Part shown: piece after piece, positions 37,470 to 45,252 of the stretch
Numbering within the stretch: the stretch's first letter is position 1
Layout: each line of letters opens with the position of its first letter
Assembly: GCF_039523795.1 (NCBI RefSeq)
Contig: NZ_BAAAFZ010000006.1
Span: 62,001 to 126,000, forward strand
Direction of reading: 5' to 3'
DNA from: Craurococcus roseus
GTDB lineage: Bacteria; Pseudomonadota; Alphaproteobacteria; Acetobacterales; Acetobacteraceae
Length of the DNA stretch: 64,000 nucleotides
Notes under the pieces: generated by a model
What the model saw: only the letters and a program-made list of their open reading frames with translations
Databases searched by the model: none
What the model was told of the DNA's origin: nothing
Made by a program: the position numbers and the translations under genes

Positions 37470-37735
37470 GGGGCCACTCCCGGCCGGTCGGGCGCCCCAA
37501 GGCGCGAGGAGAGCCAACCAGGTTCACGCCGAGCGGGGGCACCGAGCCTCCTGGCGCCGGCACCCGCGGAGACGCGCGAGCGCCGCGGCCCCGGCGCGGA
37601 AGATGCCCCGCCGGTCGGCTCGCGGTCCTGATTGCGTGTCCGACGTTAGCGGGAAGGGGCGCCCGAGTCACTCCCGCGGCGGAGCACGGAGCGGTGCCCC
37701 GCCCGGCCCCGCAGGCACGGCCGGAAGGGCGCCGG

Positions 37736-38548
37736 TCAGCGCGGGGCGGCGAGGCTCCCCAACCGCCCCGCTGTCAGGCCGCCGTCGATGACCAGCTCCG
37801 AGCCCGTCACATGGCGCGAGGCGTCGGAGGCGAGATAGAGCACCCCGTCCGCGATGTCGGAGGCTTGGCCGGGCTCGCCGAGCGGCACGCCTTGGGCGGC
37901 GATGGCGCGGGGGTCCAGCGGGGCGTTGCGGCCGTCCGGCAGGCCGCCCGGCATCTTCTCCCAGATGGCCGTGTCGATGATGCCGGGGTGGACGGAGTTG
38001 ACGCGGATGCCGTCGCGCGCCCCGGCGCATTCCAGCGCCACCGACTTGGCGAAGAGCCGCACCGCGCCCTTGGTGGCCGAGTAGCCCGCCAGCCCCGCGG
38101 AGCCGCGTAGGCCGGCGACCGAGGACATCATGACAATGGAGCCGCCCTTTCCGGTCCGCCGCATGGCGGGGATGGCGTGCTTCACCGACAGGAACACGCC
38201 GTCGAGATTGACCGCCGTTTGCCGGCGCCAGTCGGCGAGCGCCATGTCCACGACCGGGCTGATGATGGCGATGCCCGCGTTCGCTACCAGGACGTGGAGG
38301 CCGCCGAACAGGCGCTCGGTTTCGGTCACCGCCTCGGGCCAGCGCGCCTCGTCCGTCACGTCCTGGAGGACGAAGCGCGCTTGGCCGCCCGCGGCGCGGA
38401 GCCGCTCGGCCAAGGCTTCGCCGCGCTCCGCGTCCAGGTCCGTCAGCACGACCTTGGCGCCTTCCCGCGCCAGGGTTTCCGCGCAGGCGGCGCCGATGCC
38501 GGCCGCGCCCCCGGTGACGATGGCCACCTTGCCTTCGACTTGGCCCAT
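37736..38548 (-). CDS. SDR-family NAD(P)-dependent oxidoreductase
   Basis: 270-residue classical short-chain dehydrogenase. TGGAAGIGAA is the nucleotide-binding TGxxxGIG. Asp in LTDLDAERG indicates NAD(H) preference. NAG is in VLVANAGIAI, the catalytic Ser in MMSSVAGL, and YSATK holds the catalytic Tyr and Lys. It probably oxidises a hydroxyl group or reduces a ketone; cyclopentanol- or 3-oxoacyl-type substrates are possible. No operon partner. Confidence 0.92.
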   Translation of the reverse strand: MGQVEGKVAIVTGGAAGIGAACAETLAREGAKVVLTDLDAERGEALAERLRAAGGQARFVLQDVTDEARWPEAVTETERLFGGLHVLVANAGIAIISPVVDMALADWRRQTAVNLDGVFLSVKHAIPAMRRTGKGGSIVMMSSVAGLRGSAGLAGYSATKGAVRLFAKSVALECAGARDGIRVNSVHPGIIDTAIWEKMPGGLPDGRNAPLDPRAIAAQGVPLGEPGQASDIADGVLYLASDASRHVTGSELVIDGGLTAGRLGSLAAPR

Positions 38549-38890
38549 TGGCGTTCCCTTCCTCTTCTGGCGCGGCGAGGCTAACCGCTCCGGGACCGGC
38601 CCGACACCGTCCCGTCGGGATGCGGTAGGCTCGCCGGCAGGCGGCGGTAGGCCTCGCGGTCGTCGGGCTGGGCGCGGGCGCGCTAGGGCGCGTGGACAAA
38701 GCACCACAGGCAGAGTTGGTGACCAACACGCCGGCACCTCGGTGATGCCGGCGCAAGGCGGTCGGGACGACACAGCCGGTCGCGGGACCGGCAGCAGGGT
38801 GGTTTCGGTGTTCGGCCTCGCGGCGTTCGCCGGCGCCGGCGTGCACCGGCATCGGCAGCCGAGCGACCGGGTGCCCCGCTCGCCCCTCCG
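38549..38890. other. 342-bp gap with an IS5 trace
   Basis: No gene recognised. The only structured element is the 18-bp match to the end of the IS5 transposase gene, listed separately. The rest is GC-rich sequence without ribosome binding sites ahead of usable frames. Confidence 0.5.
38683..38700 (-). repeat. relic of an IS5-type element (right-end trace)
   Basis: CTAGGGCGCGTGGACAAA matches 17 of 18 bases with the complement of the final 18 bases of the IS5-type transposase gene 4 kb away, stop codon included. On the minus strand it reads CFVHAP then stop, against KFVHAA then stop in the intact copy; a weakly similar LWx precedes it. Similarity fades beyond this point. This looks like what remains of an older insertion. 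Confidence 0.4.
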
Positions 38891-39877
38891 CTACTCCTCG
38901 GGCTTGAAGCCATTGGCCCGCACCATCTCGGCGTAGCCCTCGCGCTCGGCTCGGATGCGGGCGGCCAGCGCGGCCGGCGGGAGCACCAGCGGGGCGATCT
39001 CGGCCGCTGCGAGCCGCTCGCGCAGGGCCGGCCCTTCCACCGCCGCCGCCACCGCCCCGTGTAGCGACTCGACCAGCGCGGGCGAGGCGCCGGCCGGCAG
39101 GAAGGCGGCGCCGGCGGCCTCGTCCTCGGGCAGGCCGGGGAAGCCGGCCTCGGCCAAGGTCGGCATATCGGGCAGCGAGGCCAAGCGGGAGGCCCCGCTC
39201 ACGGCCAGCAACCGGACCTGCCCGGCGCGCGCCGCCGGGACGCCGTCGCCCGTGATGCCGACGAAGGCGTCGATCTGCCCGGCGAGGAGGTCCTGCATGG
39301 CCGGCCCGCTGCCGCGGTAGGACACCGCGGTCAGCGGCGCCCCGGACAGGCGCGACACCGCCAGGCCGATCATGTGCTGCGGCGCGCCGAGCACCGGGGG
39401 CGCGAAGCTGGCGCCCCCTTTGGCCTTCGCCCAGGCCAGGAACGACGGGAGGGTCTGCGCCGGGTGGTCGGGCCGCACCATCCAGCAGAAGCGGACGGTC
39501 CCCAGGGTGGCGACCGGCGCGAAGTCGGCCACCGGGTCGTAGCGCGTGGTCCGCGGGAAGGCGACCGGCGTCAGGGTCATCACCGGCAGCGGCGTCACCA
39601 GGATGGTGGCGCCGTCCGGGGGCGACGCCTTCACGTGCTCCACCGCCAAGCGGACGCTGGCCCCGGGGCGGTTCTCGACCACCACCTGCGGCGCGTAGCG
39701 GCCGCGAAGCTGCTCCGCCAGCAGGCGCGCGAGGACGTCGGTGCCGGCGCCGGGCGGCAGCCCGATGACGATCCGCGCCGTGCGGTCGATGGCGGTGGCG
39801 GCCCGGCCATGCCGGGCGACGAGGCAGGCGGCGCCGAGTGCGAGGGCGCCGCGTCGGCCGATGCTGCTGATGCCCAT
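38891..39877 (-). CDS. Bug-family substrate-binding protein
   Basis: 328 residues with an export signal (RRGALALGAACLVARHGRAA). The mature start is variant: ARIVIGLPPGAGTDVLARLL in place of the usual WPxRPV, and there is VVENRPGASVRLAVEHVKAS for the second motif. YRGSGPAMQDLLAGQID and MPTLAEAGFPGL are family blocks. GGAGAAACGGGCA precedes the ATG. The low similarity of the N-terminal motif to the other Bug proteins here suggests a different ligand. No permease is adjacent. Confidence 0.88.
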   Translation of the reverse strand: MGISSIGRRGALALGAACLVARHGRAATAIDRTARIVIGLPPGAGTDVLARLLAEQLRGRYAPQVVVENRPGASVRLAVEHVKASPPDGATILVTPLPVMTLTPVAFPRTTRYDPVADFAPVATLGTVRFCWMVRPDHPAQTLPSFLAWAKAKGGASFAPPVLGAPQHMIGLAVSRLSGAPLTAVSYRGSGPAMQDLLAGQIDAFVGITGDGVPAARAGQVRLLAVSGASRLASLPDMPTLAEAGFPGLPEDEAAGAAFLPAGASPALVESLHGAVAAAVEGPALRERLAAAEIAPLVLPPAALAARIRAEREGYAEMVRANGFKPEE

Positions 39878-40007
39878 TGCCCGTTTCTCCTTCGGTGCTG
39901 TGACCCGACCCCGCTCCGGCGCGGGGGGACCTCCTCCGTGCGGCCCTGCCGGAGGGCCGTGGTCGCCTCGGGGCGGTGCGCGATGCCCCGGGAGGCGCAT
40001 CAGCCGA

Positions 40008-41078
40008 TCAGCACGGCAGCGCCTCGATGAGGCCGACGCCCGACGCGGTGGGGAGGGCCCGGCCGGGCGCGAAGCCCGCCGCGGCGAGCAGGTCCCGGTG
40101 CTCGGCCTCGGTGCGCTCGCGGCCGCCGACGTAGACCAGCATCAGCAGGTCGAGCCACTTGGCCTCGGAAGGCAGGTTGCCTTCCGGGACCACCGGCTCG
40201 GCGACGAGCAGGCGCCCGGTGCCGGGCATGGCGGCGCGGCAGCGCGCCAGGATCGCGCGCGCGTCCTCGTCGCCCCAGTCGTGCAGGACTTTCTTGAGCA
40301 GGTAGACGTCCCCGCCCGCCGGCACCGCCACGAAGAAGTCGCCGGCCACCAGGTCGCACCGCCCCGCGACGCCCGCCGCCTCCAGCCGCCCCCGCGCCAT
40401 CTCCACCACGGGCGGCCTGTCCAGCAGCACGCCCCGCAGCCCCGGCCTGGCCGCGAGGACGGCGGCGAGCAGCGAGCCCTGCCCGCCGCCAACGTCCACC
40501 ACCGTCCCGCCGGCGGGGAAGTCGTAGGCGGCGAGGATGGCGGCGTCGTCCGCCGCGCTGAGGCTGCGCAGGGCTTCGACGGAGACGCGGCCGGCCTCCG
40601 GGCGCGCGGCGTAGTACTCGAACAGCGGCGCGCCGAAGACGTGCTCGAAGGCGGGCCGGCCGGTGCGGACGCTGTGCTCGATCTCGCCCCAGGAGCGCCA
40701 CACCCAGCGCTCGCCGTTCATGACGGCGTAGGCGCGCAGCGAGCCGGGCGCGTCGCTCCGGAGCGGCTCCGCCATCGGGGTCAGGGCGAAGCGGCCCTGC
40801 GCGTCCGCGGCGAAGATCCCGACGCCGGCCAGCGCGCGCAGCACGCGGTGCAGCGAGGGCGCGTGCGCCCCAGCCGCCACGGCGAGGTCGGCGGCCGACC
40901 ACGGCCCGTCGCGCAGCAGGTCGGCGATCCCGAGCTTGGCGGCGACGAAGATGGCCTGCGCAACCCAGGCGCCGGAGAGCAGGCGCATCAGCGCCCGCTC
41001 CGGGGGCTCCGCGGCGGCGTCGGCCGCCTGCGCCGTGCCGGACGATACCCCCTCTTCGCCGCCCGCCGACCCGCTCAC
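40008..41078 (-). CDS. SAM-dependent O-methyltransferase (family 2, hydroxyneurosporene/hydroxyindole type)
   Basis: About 356 residues from a GTG; an ATG 30 codons later gives a 326-residue protein that also fits the family. LMRLLSGAWVAQAIFVAAKL opens the dimerisation/winged-helix domain. VVDVGGGQGSLLAAVLAARP is the SAM loop, and LKKVLHDWGDEDARAILARC carries the catalytic His-Asp pair. Such enzymes methylate hydroxyl groups on aromatics, carotenoid precursors or antibiotics. The MarR gene upstream on the same strand probably regulates it. Confidence 0.87.
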   Translation of the reverse strand: MSGSAGGEEGVSSGTAQAADAAAEPPERALMRLLSGAWVAQAIFVAAKLGIADLLRDGPWSAADLAVAAGAHAPSLHRVLRALAGVGIFAADAQGRFALTPMAEPLRSDAPGSLRAYAVMNGERWVWRSWGEIEHSVRTGRPAFEHVFGAPLFEYYAARPEAGRVSVEALRSLSAADDAAILAAYDFPAGGTVVDVGGGQGSLLAAVLAARPGLRGVLLDRPPVVEMARGRLEAAGVAGRCDLVAGDFFVAVPAGGDVYLLKKVLHDWGDEDARAILARCRAAMPGTGRLLVAEPVVPEGNLPSEAKWLDLLMLVYVGGRERTEAEHRDLLAAAGFAPGRALPTASGVGLIEALPC

Positions 41079-41160
41079 GGCGCTGCGCTCGGGCCAGGGG
41101 CGGCGGGGAGGACCGGCGGGGGCGGCGCGTGTCGTCGCGTCATGGGCGGCGGTCTCCTGC

Positions 41161-41748
41161 TCAGGCGGTCGGTGGTCCGGGCGGTCCCCGCCGAGGTCGG
41201 CTGCGGCCGTTGCCGGGTCGGGCGTAGGCGGCGTGGCCCTCGACAACGCGGGCCAGCAGCTCGACCAGCAGGACCCGCTCCTCGGGCCGGAGCGGGGCCA
41301 GGATGCGGTCCTGGGCGGCGAGCGCGGCGGGTTGGAGCCGGCGGCGCAGCGCCAAGCCTTCCGGCGTCAAGTGCAGCACGCGGGCGCGGCGGTCGGTCGG
41401 GTGCGGGTCGCGGCTGACCAGCCCGCGCGCCGCGAGCCGATCCACCATCTGGCCGGCGCTGACCTTGTCGATGCCGAGGCGCGCGGCGAGGCCCTGCTGG
41501 TCCACGCCCGGCTCGGCGTCGAGCGCGGTGAGGGCTCCGTACTCGCCCCACTTGAGCGCTTCGGGCGCGAGGACCTCGGCCATGATGCCGAGGCAGAGCT
41601 GGTGGAAGCGGAAGGCGAGGAAGGAGGGCACCCTGTGCCCCGGCGGGACGGGGCCGGCCGGCCTCCGTTCGGACGCCGACACGGGGCCGCCGCCAGGCGC
41701 CGCGGGCGCGGCAGGCGGGGCATCGGCGGGAGCGGTGCGCCTGGGCAT
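41161..41748 (-). CDS. MarR-family transcriptional regulator
   Basis: 195 residues with a Pro/Ala-rich N-terminal extension of about 40. The winged helix-turn-helix is GLAARLGIDKVSAGQMVDRL and GLVSRDPHPTDRRARVLHLT, with the D-x-R-x-R wing. The C-terminal tail is basic and Pro-rich. A promoter with a palindromic operator candidate lies directly upstream. It likely controls itself and the O-methyltransferase, with an aromatic ligand by analogy with the family. Confidence 0.9.
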   Translation of the reverse strand: MPRRTAPADAPPAAPAAPGGGPVSASERRPAGPVPPGHRVPSFLAFRFHQLCLGIMAEVLAPEALKWGEYGALTALDAEPGVDQQGLAARLGIDKVSAGQMVDRLAARGLVSRDPHPTDRRARVLHLTPEGLALRRRLQPAALAAQDRILAPLRPEERVLLVELLARVVEGHAAYARPGNGRSRPRRGPPGPPTA

Positions 41749-41756
41749 GCATGCCC
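41743..41756. promoter_or_regulatory. 14-bp palindrome over the MarR start codon
   Basis: GGGCATGCATGCCC is a perfect 14-bp palindrome that includes the ATG. It could be a second operator; it also limits which ATG can start. Confidence 0.35.
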
Positions 41757-41773
41757 TTCAATAAGAATTCTGA

Positions 41774-41791
41774 CAGTAAAAAATCTTACTG
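41774..41791. promoter_or_regulatory. candidate MarR operator overlapping its promoter
   Basis: CAGTAA and TTACTG, perfect 6-bp arms with a 6-bp spacer, in an AT-rich island upstream of the MarR gene. On the minus strand TTGACC (-35) lies ahead with a TTTACT (-10) at 18-bp spacing inside the repeat, so a bound repressor would block RNA polymerase. Confidence 0.55.
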
Positions 41792-41836
41792 GCCTTGCGG
41801 TCAAGCCCCATCTCCCGGACCGGGCAGCGGCGCTCA

Positions 41837-42716
41837 GTCCTGGGGCGTCGGGCGATGGCGGGCGGGCGGTGTCGGACACCGGCAGGAGGACGACCACGTC
41901 GCAACCCAGGCTGGCCTCCGCGGCTGGAGGGCTACGGTGAGGCGGGGGCTCCTGACAGACGCCGAGTGGGCGACCTTCGAGCCCTTCTTGCGCACAGCGG
42001 GGCCGCGGCGTGGGCGACCGCCGAGGAACCATCGGCGGGTGCTCGACGCCATCCTCTGGATCGGGCGCACCGGCACGCCGTGGCGCGACCTGCCGGCCGA
42101 ACTGGGCAACTGGAACTCCGTCCACCGCCAGTTCAGGCGGTGGACCGCGTCCGGCGTGTGGGATCTCCTGCTGCAAGCCCATGCCGACGGCGGCGGCGAA
42201 GCCGATGCGCTCCAGATGATCGACAGCACCATCGTCCGCGCACACCACTGCGCTGCGGGCGGGAAGCGCGACCAAACGCGGCACCTCGGCCGCTCGCGCG
42301 GAGGCCTCTCGACCAAGGTCCACCTCCGGGCCAATGCCGACGGTCTGCCCATCGCCGTGGTGCTGACGCCCGGCGAGGCCCACGACGTCACGGCTTATCC
42401 GGAGCTGATGGGCGAGCGCGACAGCGACCCCGGCGTGCTGCTGGGCGACCGTGGCTACGACAGCGACGAGATCCGCAGGGATGTCCGCGACCGCGGCGCC
42501 ACGCCCGAGATCCCGACCAGGCGCAACCGGAAAGCCCGGCACTCGGTCGACCGCCGCCTGTATGCACTGAGGGCCCGGATCGAGTGCTTCATCAACAGGC
42601 TGAAGAACAACCGCCGGGTGGCCACACGCTACGACCACACCGCGAGCAGCTTTCTCGGCTTCGTCCTGCTCGGCTGTGTCCGTCTATGGATCAAGTTTGT
42701 CCACGCGGCCTAGGAC
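41837..42716 (+). mobile_element. IS5-type insertion sequence, ends tentative
   Basis: The transposase gene plus possible imperfect inverted ends: GTCCTGGGGCG at the left and GTCCTAGGCCG on the other strand at the right (9 of 11 match). That gives about 880 bp, in the usual size range for the IS427 group. I see no clear target duplication, so the boundaries are uncertain. The element is flanked by the MarR promoter on the left and a truncated DUF2062 gene on the right. Confidence 0.55.
41937..42713 (+). CDS. IS5-family transposase (IS427-like group)
   Basis: 258 residues from a GTG preceded by GGAGG. The N-terminal part (LTDAEWATFEPFLR, ILWIGRTGTPWRDLP) is typical of the DUF4096 domain. DDE catalysis is visible: D in MIDSTIVRAHHCAAGG, D in LLGDRGYDSDE and E in RARIECFINRLKN. 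The protein looks intact in one frame, without the usual programmed frameshift. Its right end abuts a broken DUF2062 gene. Confidence 0.93.
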   Translation: MRRGLLTDAEWATFEPFLRTAGPRRGRPPRNHRRVLDAILWIGRTGTPWRDLPAELGNWNSVHRQFRRWTASGVWDLLLQAHADGGGEADALQMIDSTIVRAHHCAAGGKRDQTRHLGRSRGGLSTKVHLRANADGLPIAVVLTPGEAHDVTAYPELMGERDSDPGVLLGDRGYDSDEIRRDVRDRGATPEIPTRRNRKARHSVDRRLYALRARIECFINRLKNNRRVATRYDHTASSFLGFVLLGCVRLWIKFVHAA

Positions 42717-42719
42717 GCG

Positions 42720-43121
42720 GTGCTCGCGGCGCCGAGTGGCGGCGAGCGCGTCGCCCGCGGCGCGGCGGCGGGCGCGTTCGCCGCTATGGTGCCGACCTGG
42801 GTTGCACATCGCGCTGGCACTCGGCGCGGCGCCGCTCGCCCGCGGCAGCTTGACCGCCGCGGCGGCGGTCTGCGTGCTCGTCGGCACCCGTCGGCCATCC
42901 TGGGCCGGCATGGTCGCCGGCAGCCTGGACGCGCGCCTTCCTGCCGGTCGCCGAGGGGAAGGGCGCTGGCCGGCGGCGCCCTGCTGGGCGCGGCGCTCGC
43001 CTTACCCGCCTTCTTCGGGGTGCGGCGGGCGATCGCCGCCCGGAACGCCGCCCGGAACGCCGCCCGGACCGGCGACGGCGACCCGGACGGCGCGCTTCGC
43101 GGGGCTCCGGGCGGCGGGTGA
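42720..43121 (+). pseudogene. truncated and frameshifted DUF2062-family membrane protein gene
   Basis: Directly after the IS, one frame reads GERVARGAAAGAFAAMVPT, a second frame continues LHIALALGAAPLARGSLTA and ACVLVGTRRPSWAGMVAGSL, and the first frame resumes with RALAGGALLGAALALPAFFG. Joined, this matches the DUF2062 pattern of a Gly-rich helix, P-T-x-G-x-H, a second helix and a short loop. The N-terminus is missing and at least two frameshifts are needed, so the gene is dead. Its loss fits with the adjacent insertion. Confidence 0.6.
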
Positions 43122-43196
43122 CGGCGGCGGCGCGTGCTGGCGCGCTGTTTGCAAGGCTGCGCCCGGCATCCGCCGTCCTCCGCCCGGGAGTCGCCC

Positions 43197-44174
43197 ATGA
43201 AGCGCCGCCTTTTCCTCGCCGCCCCGACCGCCGCCGCCCTCCTGTCTCGGCCCGCGATTGCGCAGCAACAGGCTTGGCCGACCAAGCCGGTGCGGATCAT
43301 GGTGGTGTTCCCGCCCGGCGGCGCTTCCGACATCGTGGCGCGGGTGCTGGCGGAGGCGCTGTCGGCCCGCATGGGCGCCCGGTTCGTGGTGGACAACCGC
43401 GCCGGCGCCGCCGGCACCATCGGCGCGGCGCACGTCGCCCAGCAGCCGGCCGACGGCTACACCCTGATGCTGTCCAACACGGCGCCGATGATCACGTCGC
43501 CGCCGCTCTACCAGAAGGCCGGCTACGAGCCGCTCCGTTCCTTCACACACATCGCTTGGCTCGGCACCACGCCGGCCGTGATCACCGCCAACCCGGCCGT
43601 GGTGCCGGCGACCGACCTCGCCGGGCTGATCGCCTGGATCAAGGCGCAGCCGAGGCCCCCGGCCTACGGCACCTCCGGCAACGGCTCGGTGCCGCACGTG
43701 CTCGGCGTGATGATCGAGCGCGAGACGGGCGCTAAGATGGCCCATGTGCCGTACCGGGGCAGCGCGCCGATGCAGGCGGAGCTGCTGGGCGGCAACCTCG
43801 GGCTCGGCTTCGACGTGCTGCCCGACACCATGGAGAACATCCGCGCCGGCAGGCTGCGGGCCTTCGCCGTGACCAGCCGCGCGCGGCAGCCGATGGCGCC
43901 GGAGGTGCCGACCACCGCCGAACTGGGCTTCCCCGAGATCAACATCGACAACTGGGTCGGCCTGAGCGGCCCGGCCAACCTGCCGGCCCCGGTGGTGGAG
44001 CGGCTGCACGCCGAAACCTTCGCGGCCCTCGCCGCCCCGGAGGTCCGCCGGCGGTTGGAGGAGCGAGGCATCACCGGCGAGCCCTTGGGGCAGCAAGCCT
44101 TCACCGCCCTGGTGGAGCGGCAGGTGCGCGAGATCGGCGGGCTCGTGGCCGGCCTCGGCATGACGCTGGACTGA
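43197..44174 (+). CDS. Bug-family substrate-binding protein
   Basis: 325 residues with a signal peptide (MKRRLFLAAPTAAALLSRPA, AIAQ). All classic motifs are present: WPTKPVRIMVVFPPGGASD, VVDNRAGAAGTIGAAHVA, HVPYRGSAPMQAELLGGNL and VPTTAELGFPEI. GGGAG precedes the ATG. Of the six Bug proteins here this is one of the closest to the family consensus. It faces uraD, with no permease nearby. Confidence 0.93.
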   Translation: MKRRLFLAAPTAAALLSRPAIAQQQAWPTKPVRIMVVFPPGGASDIVARVLAEALSARMGARFVVDNRAGAAGTIGAAHVAQQPADGYTLMLSNTAPMITSPPLYQKAGYEPLRSFTHIAWLGTTPAVITANPAVVPATDLAGLIAWIKAQPRPPAYGTSGNGSVPHVLGVMIERETGAKMAHVPYRGSAPMQAELLGGNLGLGFDVLPDTMENIRAGRLRAFAVTSRARQPMAPEVPTTAELGFPEINIDNWVGLSGPANLPAPVVERLHAETFAALAAPEVRRRLEERGITGEPLGQQAFTALVERQVREIGGLVAGLGMTLD

Positions 44175-44189
44175 CCGGGACGCGGCGCG

Positions 44190-44684
44190 TCAGGCTTCGC
44201 CCAGCCGACCCTTGAGCCGCAGCAGCAGGATGCGCTCGACCTGGCGCAGGGCTTCGGTGCGTTCCTCTGCCTCGGTGTTGCGCAACCGGGACTCCAGGGC
44301 GGCCAGGATCTCACCGGGCCGCTTGCCCTTCACCGCCAGGATGAAGGGGAAGCCGAACCGTTCTCGGTAAGCCTTGTTCAGCTCCAGCAGCCGGGCACCG
44401 GCCGAGGCATCGAGGGCGTCGAGGCCGGCGGAGCCTTGTTCGCGCCGCGAGTCCGGCGTCAGGTCGGCCGGCCGCGCCGACCGGGCGGCGAGGTCGGGGT
44501 GGGCGTTCAGGAAGGCCAAGAGGGCGTCGGCCGGGAGGTCGCGGAGGACCGCCACGAAAGCCGGGTGCAGCCCGGCGGAGCCAGCGCTAGGGTCCGATGG
44601 GCCGCGGTCCCAGGCTGCGGCAGCGAGGTCCGGCCGGTTCTCGAAGACGGTGCCGAAGCGGGCGAGGAATTCCTCGCGCGTCAC
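44190..44684 (-). CDS. uraD: 2-oxo-4-hydroxy-4-carboxy-5-ureidoimidazoline decarboxylase
   Basis: 164 residues. Third enzyme of oxidative urate breakdown, giving (S)-allantoin. The active-site motif is AHPDLA (His near residue 62). LNKAYRERFGFPFILAVKGK is the strongest family block, with EILAALESRLRNTEAEE after it. No uricase or HIU hydrolase is nearby, so the pathway would be completed elsewhere. The gene follows tatA by 13 bp. Confidence 0.93.
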   Translation of the reverse strand: MTREEFLARFGTVFENRPDLAAAAWDRGPSDPSAGSAGLHPAFVAVLRDLPADALLAFLNAHPDLAARSARPADLTPDSRREQGSAGLDALDASAGARLLELNKAYRERFGFPFILAVKGKRPGEILAALESRLRNTEAEERTEALRQVERILLLRLKGRLGEA

Positions 44685-44697
44685 GGCGTCGCCGCCG

Positions 44698-45024
44698 TCA
44701 GGCGGCGGGGCGGCTGGTGTTCGCCGTGCCGGCGGCCGTGGTGCCGGTCTGATGCGGGGCGGTACCGGCCGCGGTGGTGCCGGCCGCGCCTGCCGTCGTT
44801 CCGGCGGGGCCGGGAATGCTGCCGGCGGGGTGGGTGCCGGGCGCCGGCGGGGCGGAGTCGGCCGCCATGGAGGCGTCCTTGTCCTCCTCGGCCATGTTCT
44901 TCTTGAACGACTTGATGCCCTTGGCGAGGTCGCCCATCAGGCCACTGATCTTCGACCCGCCGCCGAAAAGCAGCAGGATCACCAGCAGCACGACGAGCCA
45001 GTGCCAGATGCTGAAGCTACCCAT
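44698..45024 (-). CDS. tatA: Sec-independent protein translocase subunit TatA
   Basis: 108 residues. MGSFSIWHWLVVLLVILLLF is the single N-terminal helix, followed by GGGSKISGLMGDLAKGIKSF, the amphipathic helix with the conserved FG(G) hinge. The C-terminal half is a low-complexity tail of Gly/Thr/Ala/Pro (AGTTAGAAGTTAAGTA). tatB and tatC are not adjacent, which is unusual; here it lies alone ahead of uraD. TatA forms the pore for folded twin-arginine substrates. Confidence 0.9.
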   Translation of the reverse strand: MGSFSIWHWLVVLLVILLLFGGGSKISGLMGDLAKGIKSFKKNMAEEDKDASMAADSAPPAPGTHPAGSIPGPAGTTAGAAGTTAAGTAPHQTGTTAAGTANTSRPAA

Positions 45025-45147
45025 GTGGAATCTCGACGATCCTGTCTGTTGAGGGCGACCGCCGGGGACGCCCTTTTGCGACGGACACTAGGGCTCCGCC
45101 CCCCGCGGCGCAAACGCCATTTCCGAGTACCGGAACGGGCGGCCGCG

Positions 45148-45170
45148 GCGCCTTCCCGGATGGAAGGCGC
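45148..45170. terminator. hairpin between the Bug gene and tatA
   Basis: Perfect 9-bp arms (GCGCCTTCC and complement) with a CGGAT loop, about 83 bp downstream of the minus-strand Bug gene. No T-run. It may end the phn/Bug transcript before tatA. Confidence 0.45.
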
Positions 45171-45252
45171 GGTCGGGGCGTCGGCGGACGGAGTGTACCT
45201 TTTCCGTTCCGGCCGTGCGAGTTTTTCCCGCCAAGCCGGCCTGTTTCCGGCC

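Noticed and set aside
44698..44870. Repetitive stretch at the tatA end as a separate repeat element
   Set aside because: It is the low-complexity Gly/Thr/Ala coding tail of TatA in frame.
38891..45024. Integrative element or prophage
   Set aside because: No integrase, attachment repeats or phage genes; only an IS5 element and one IS trace.
45025..45252. Possible tRNA or small RNA gene between tatA and the Bug gene
   Set aside because: No cloverleaf or conserved tRNA blocks; only a simple hairpin is present.
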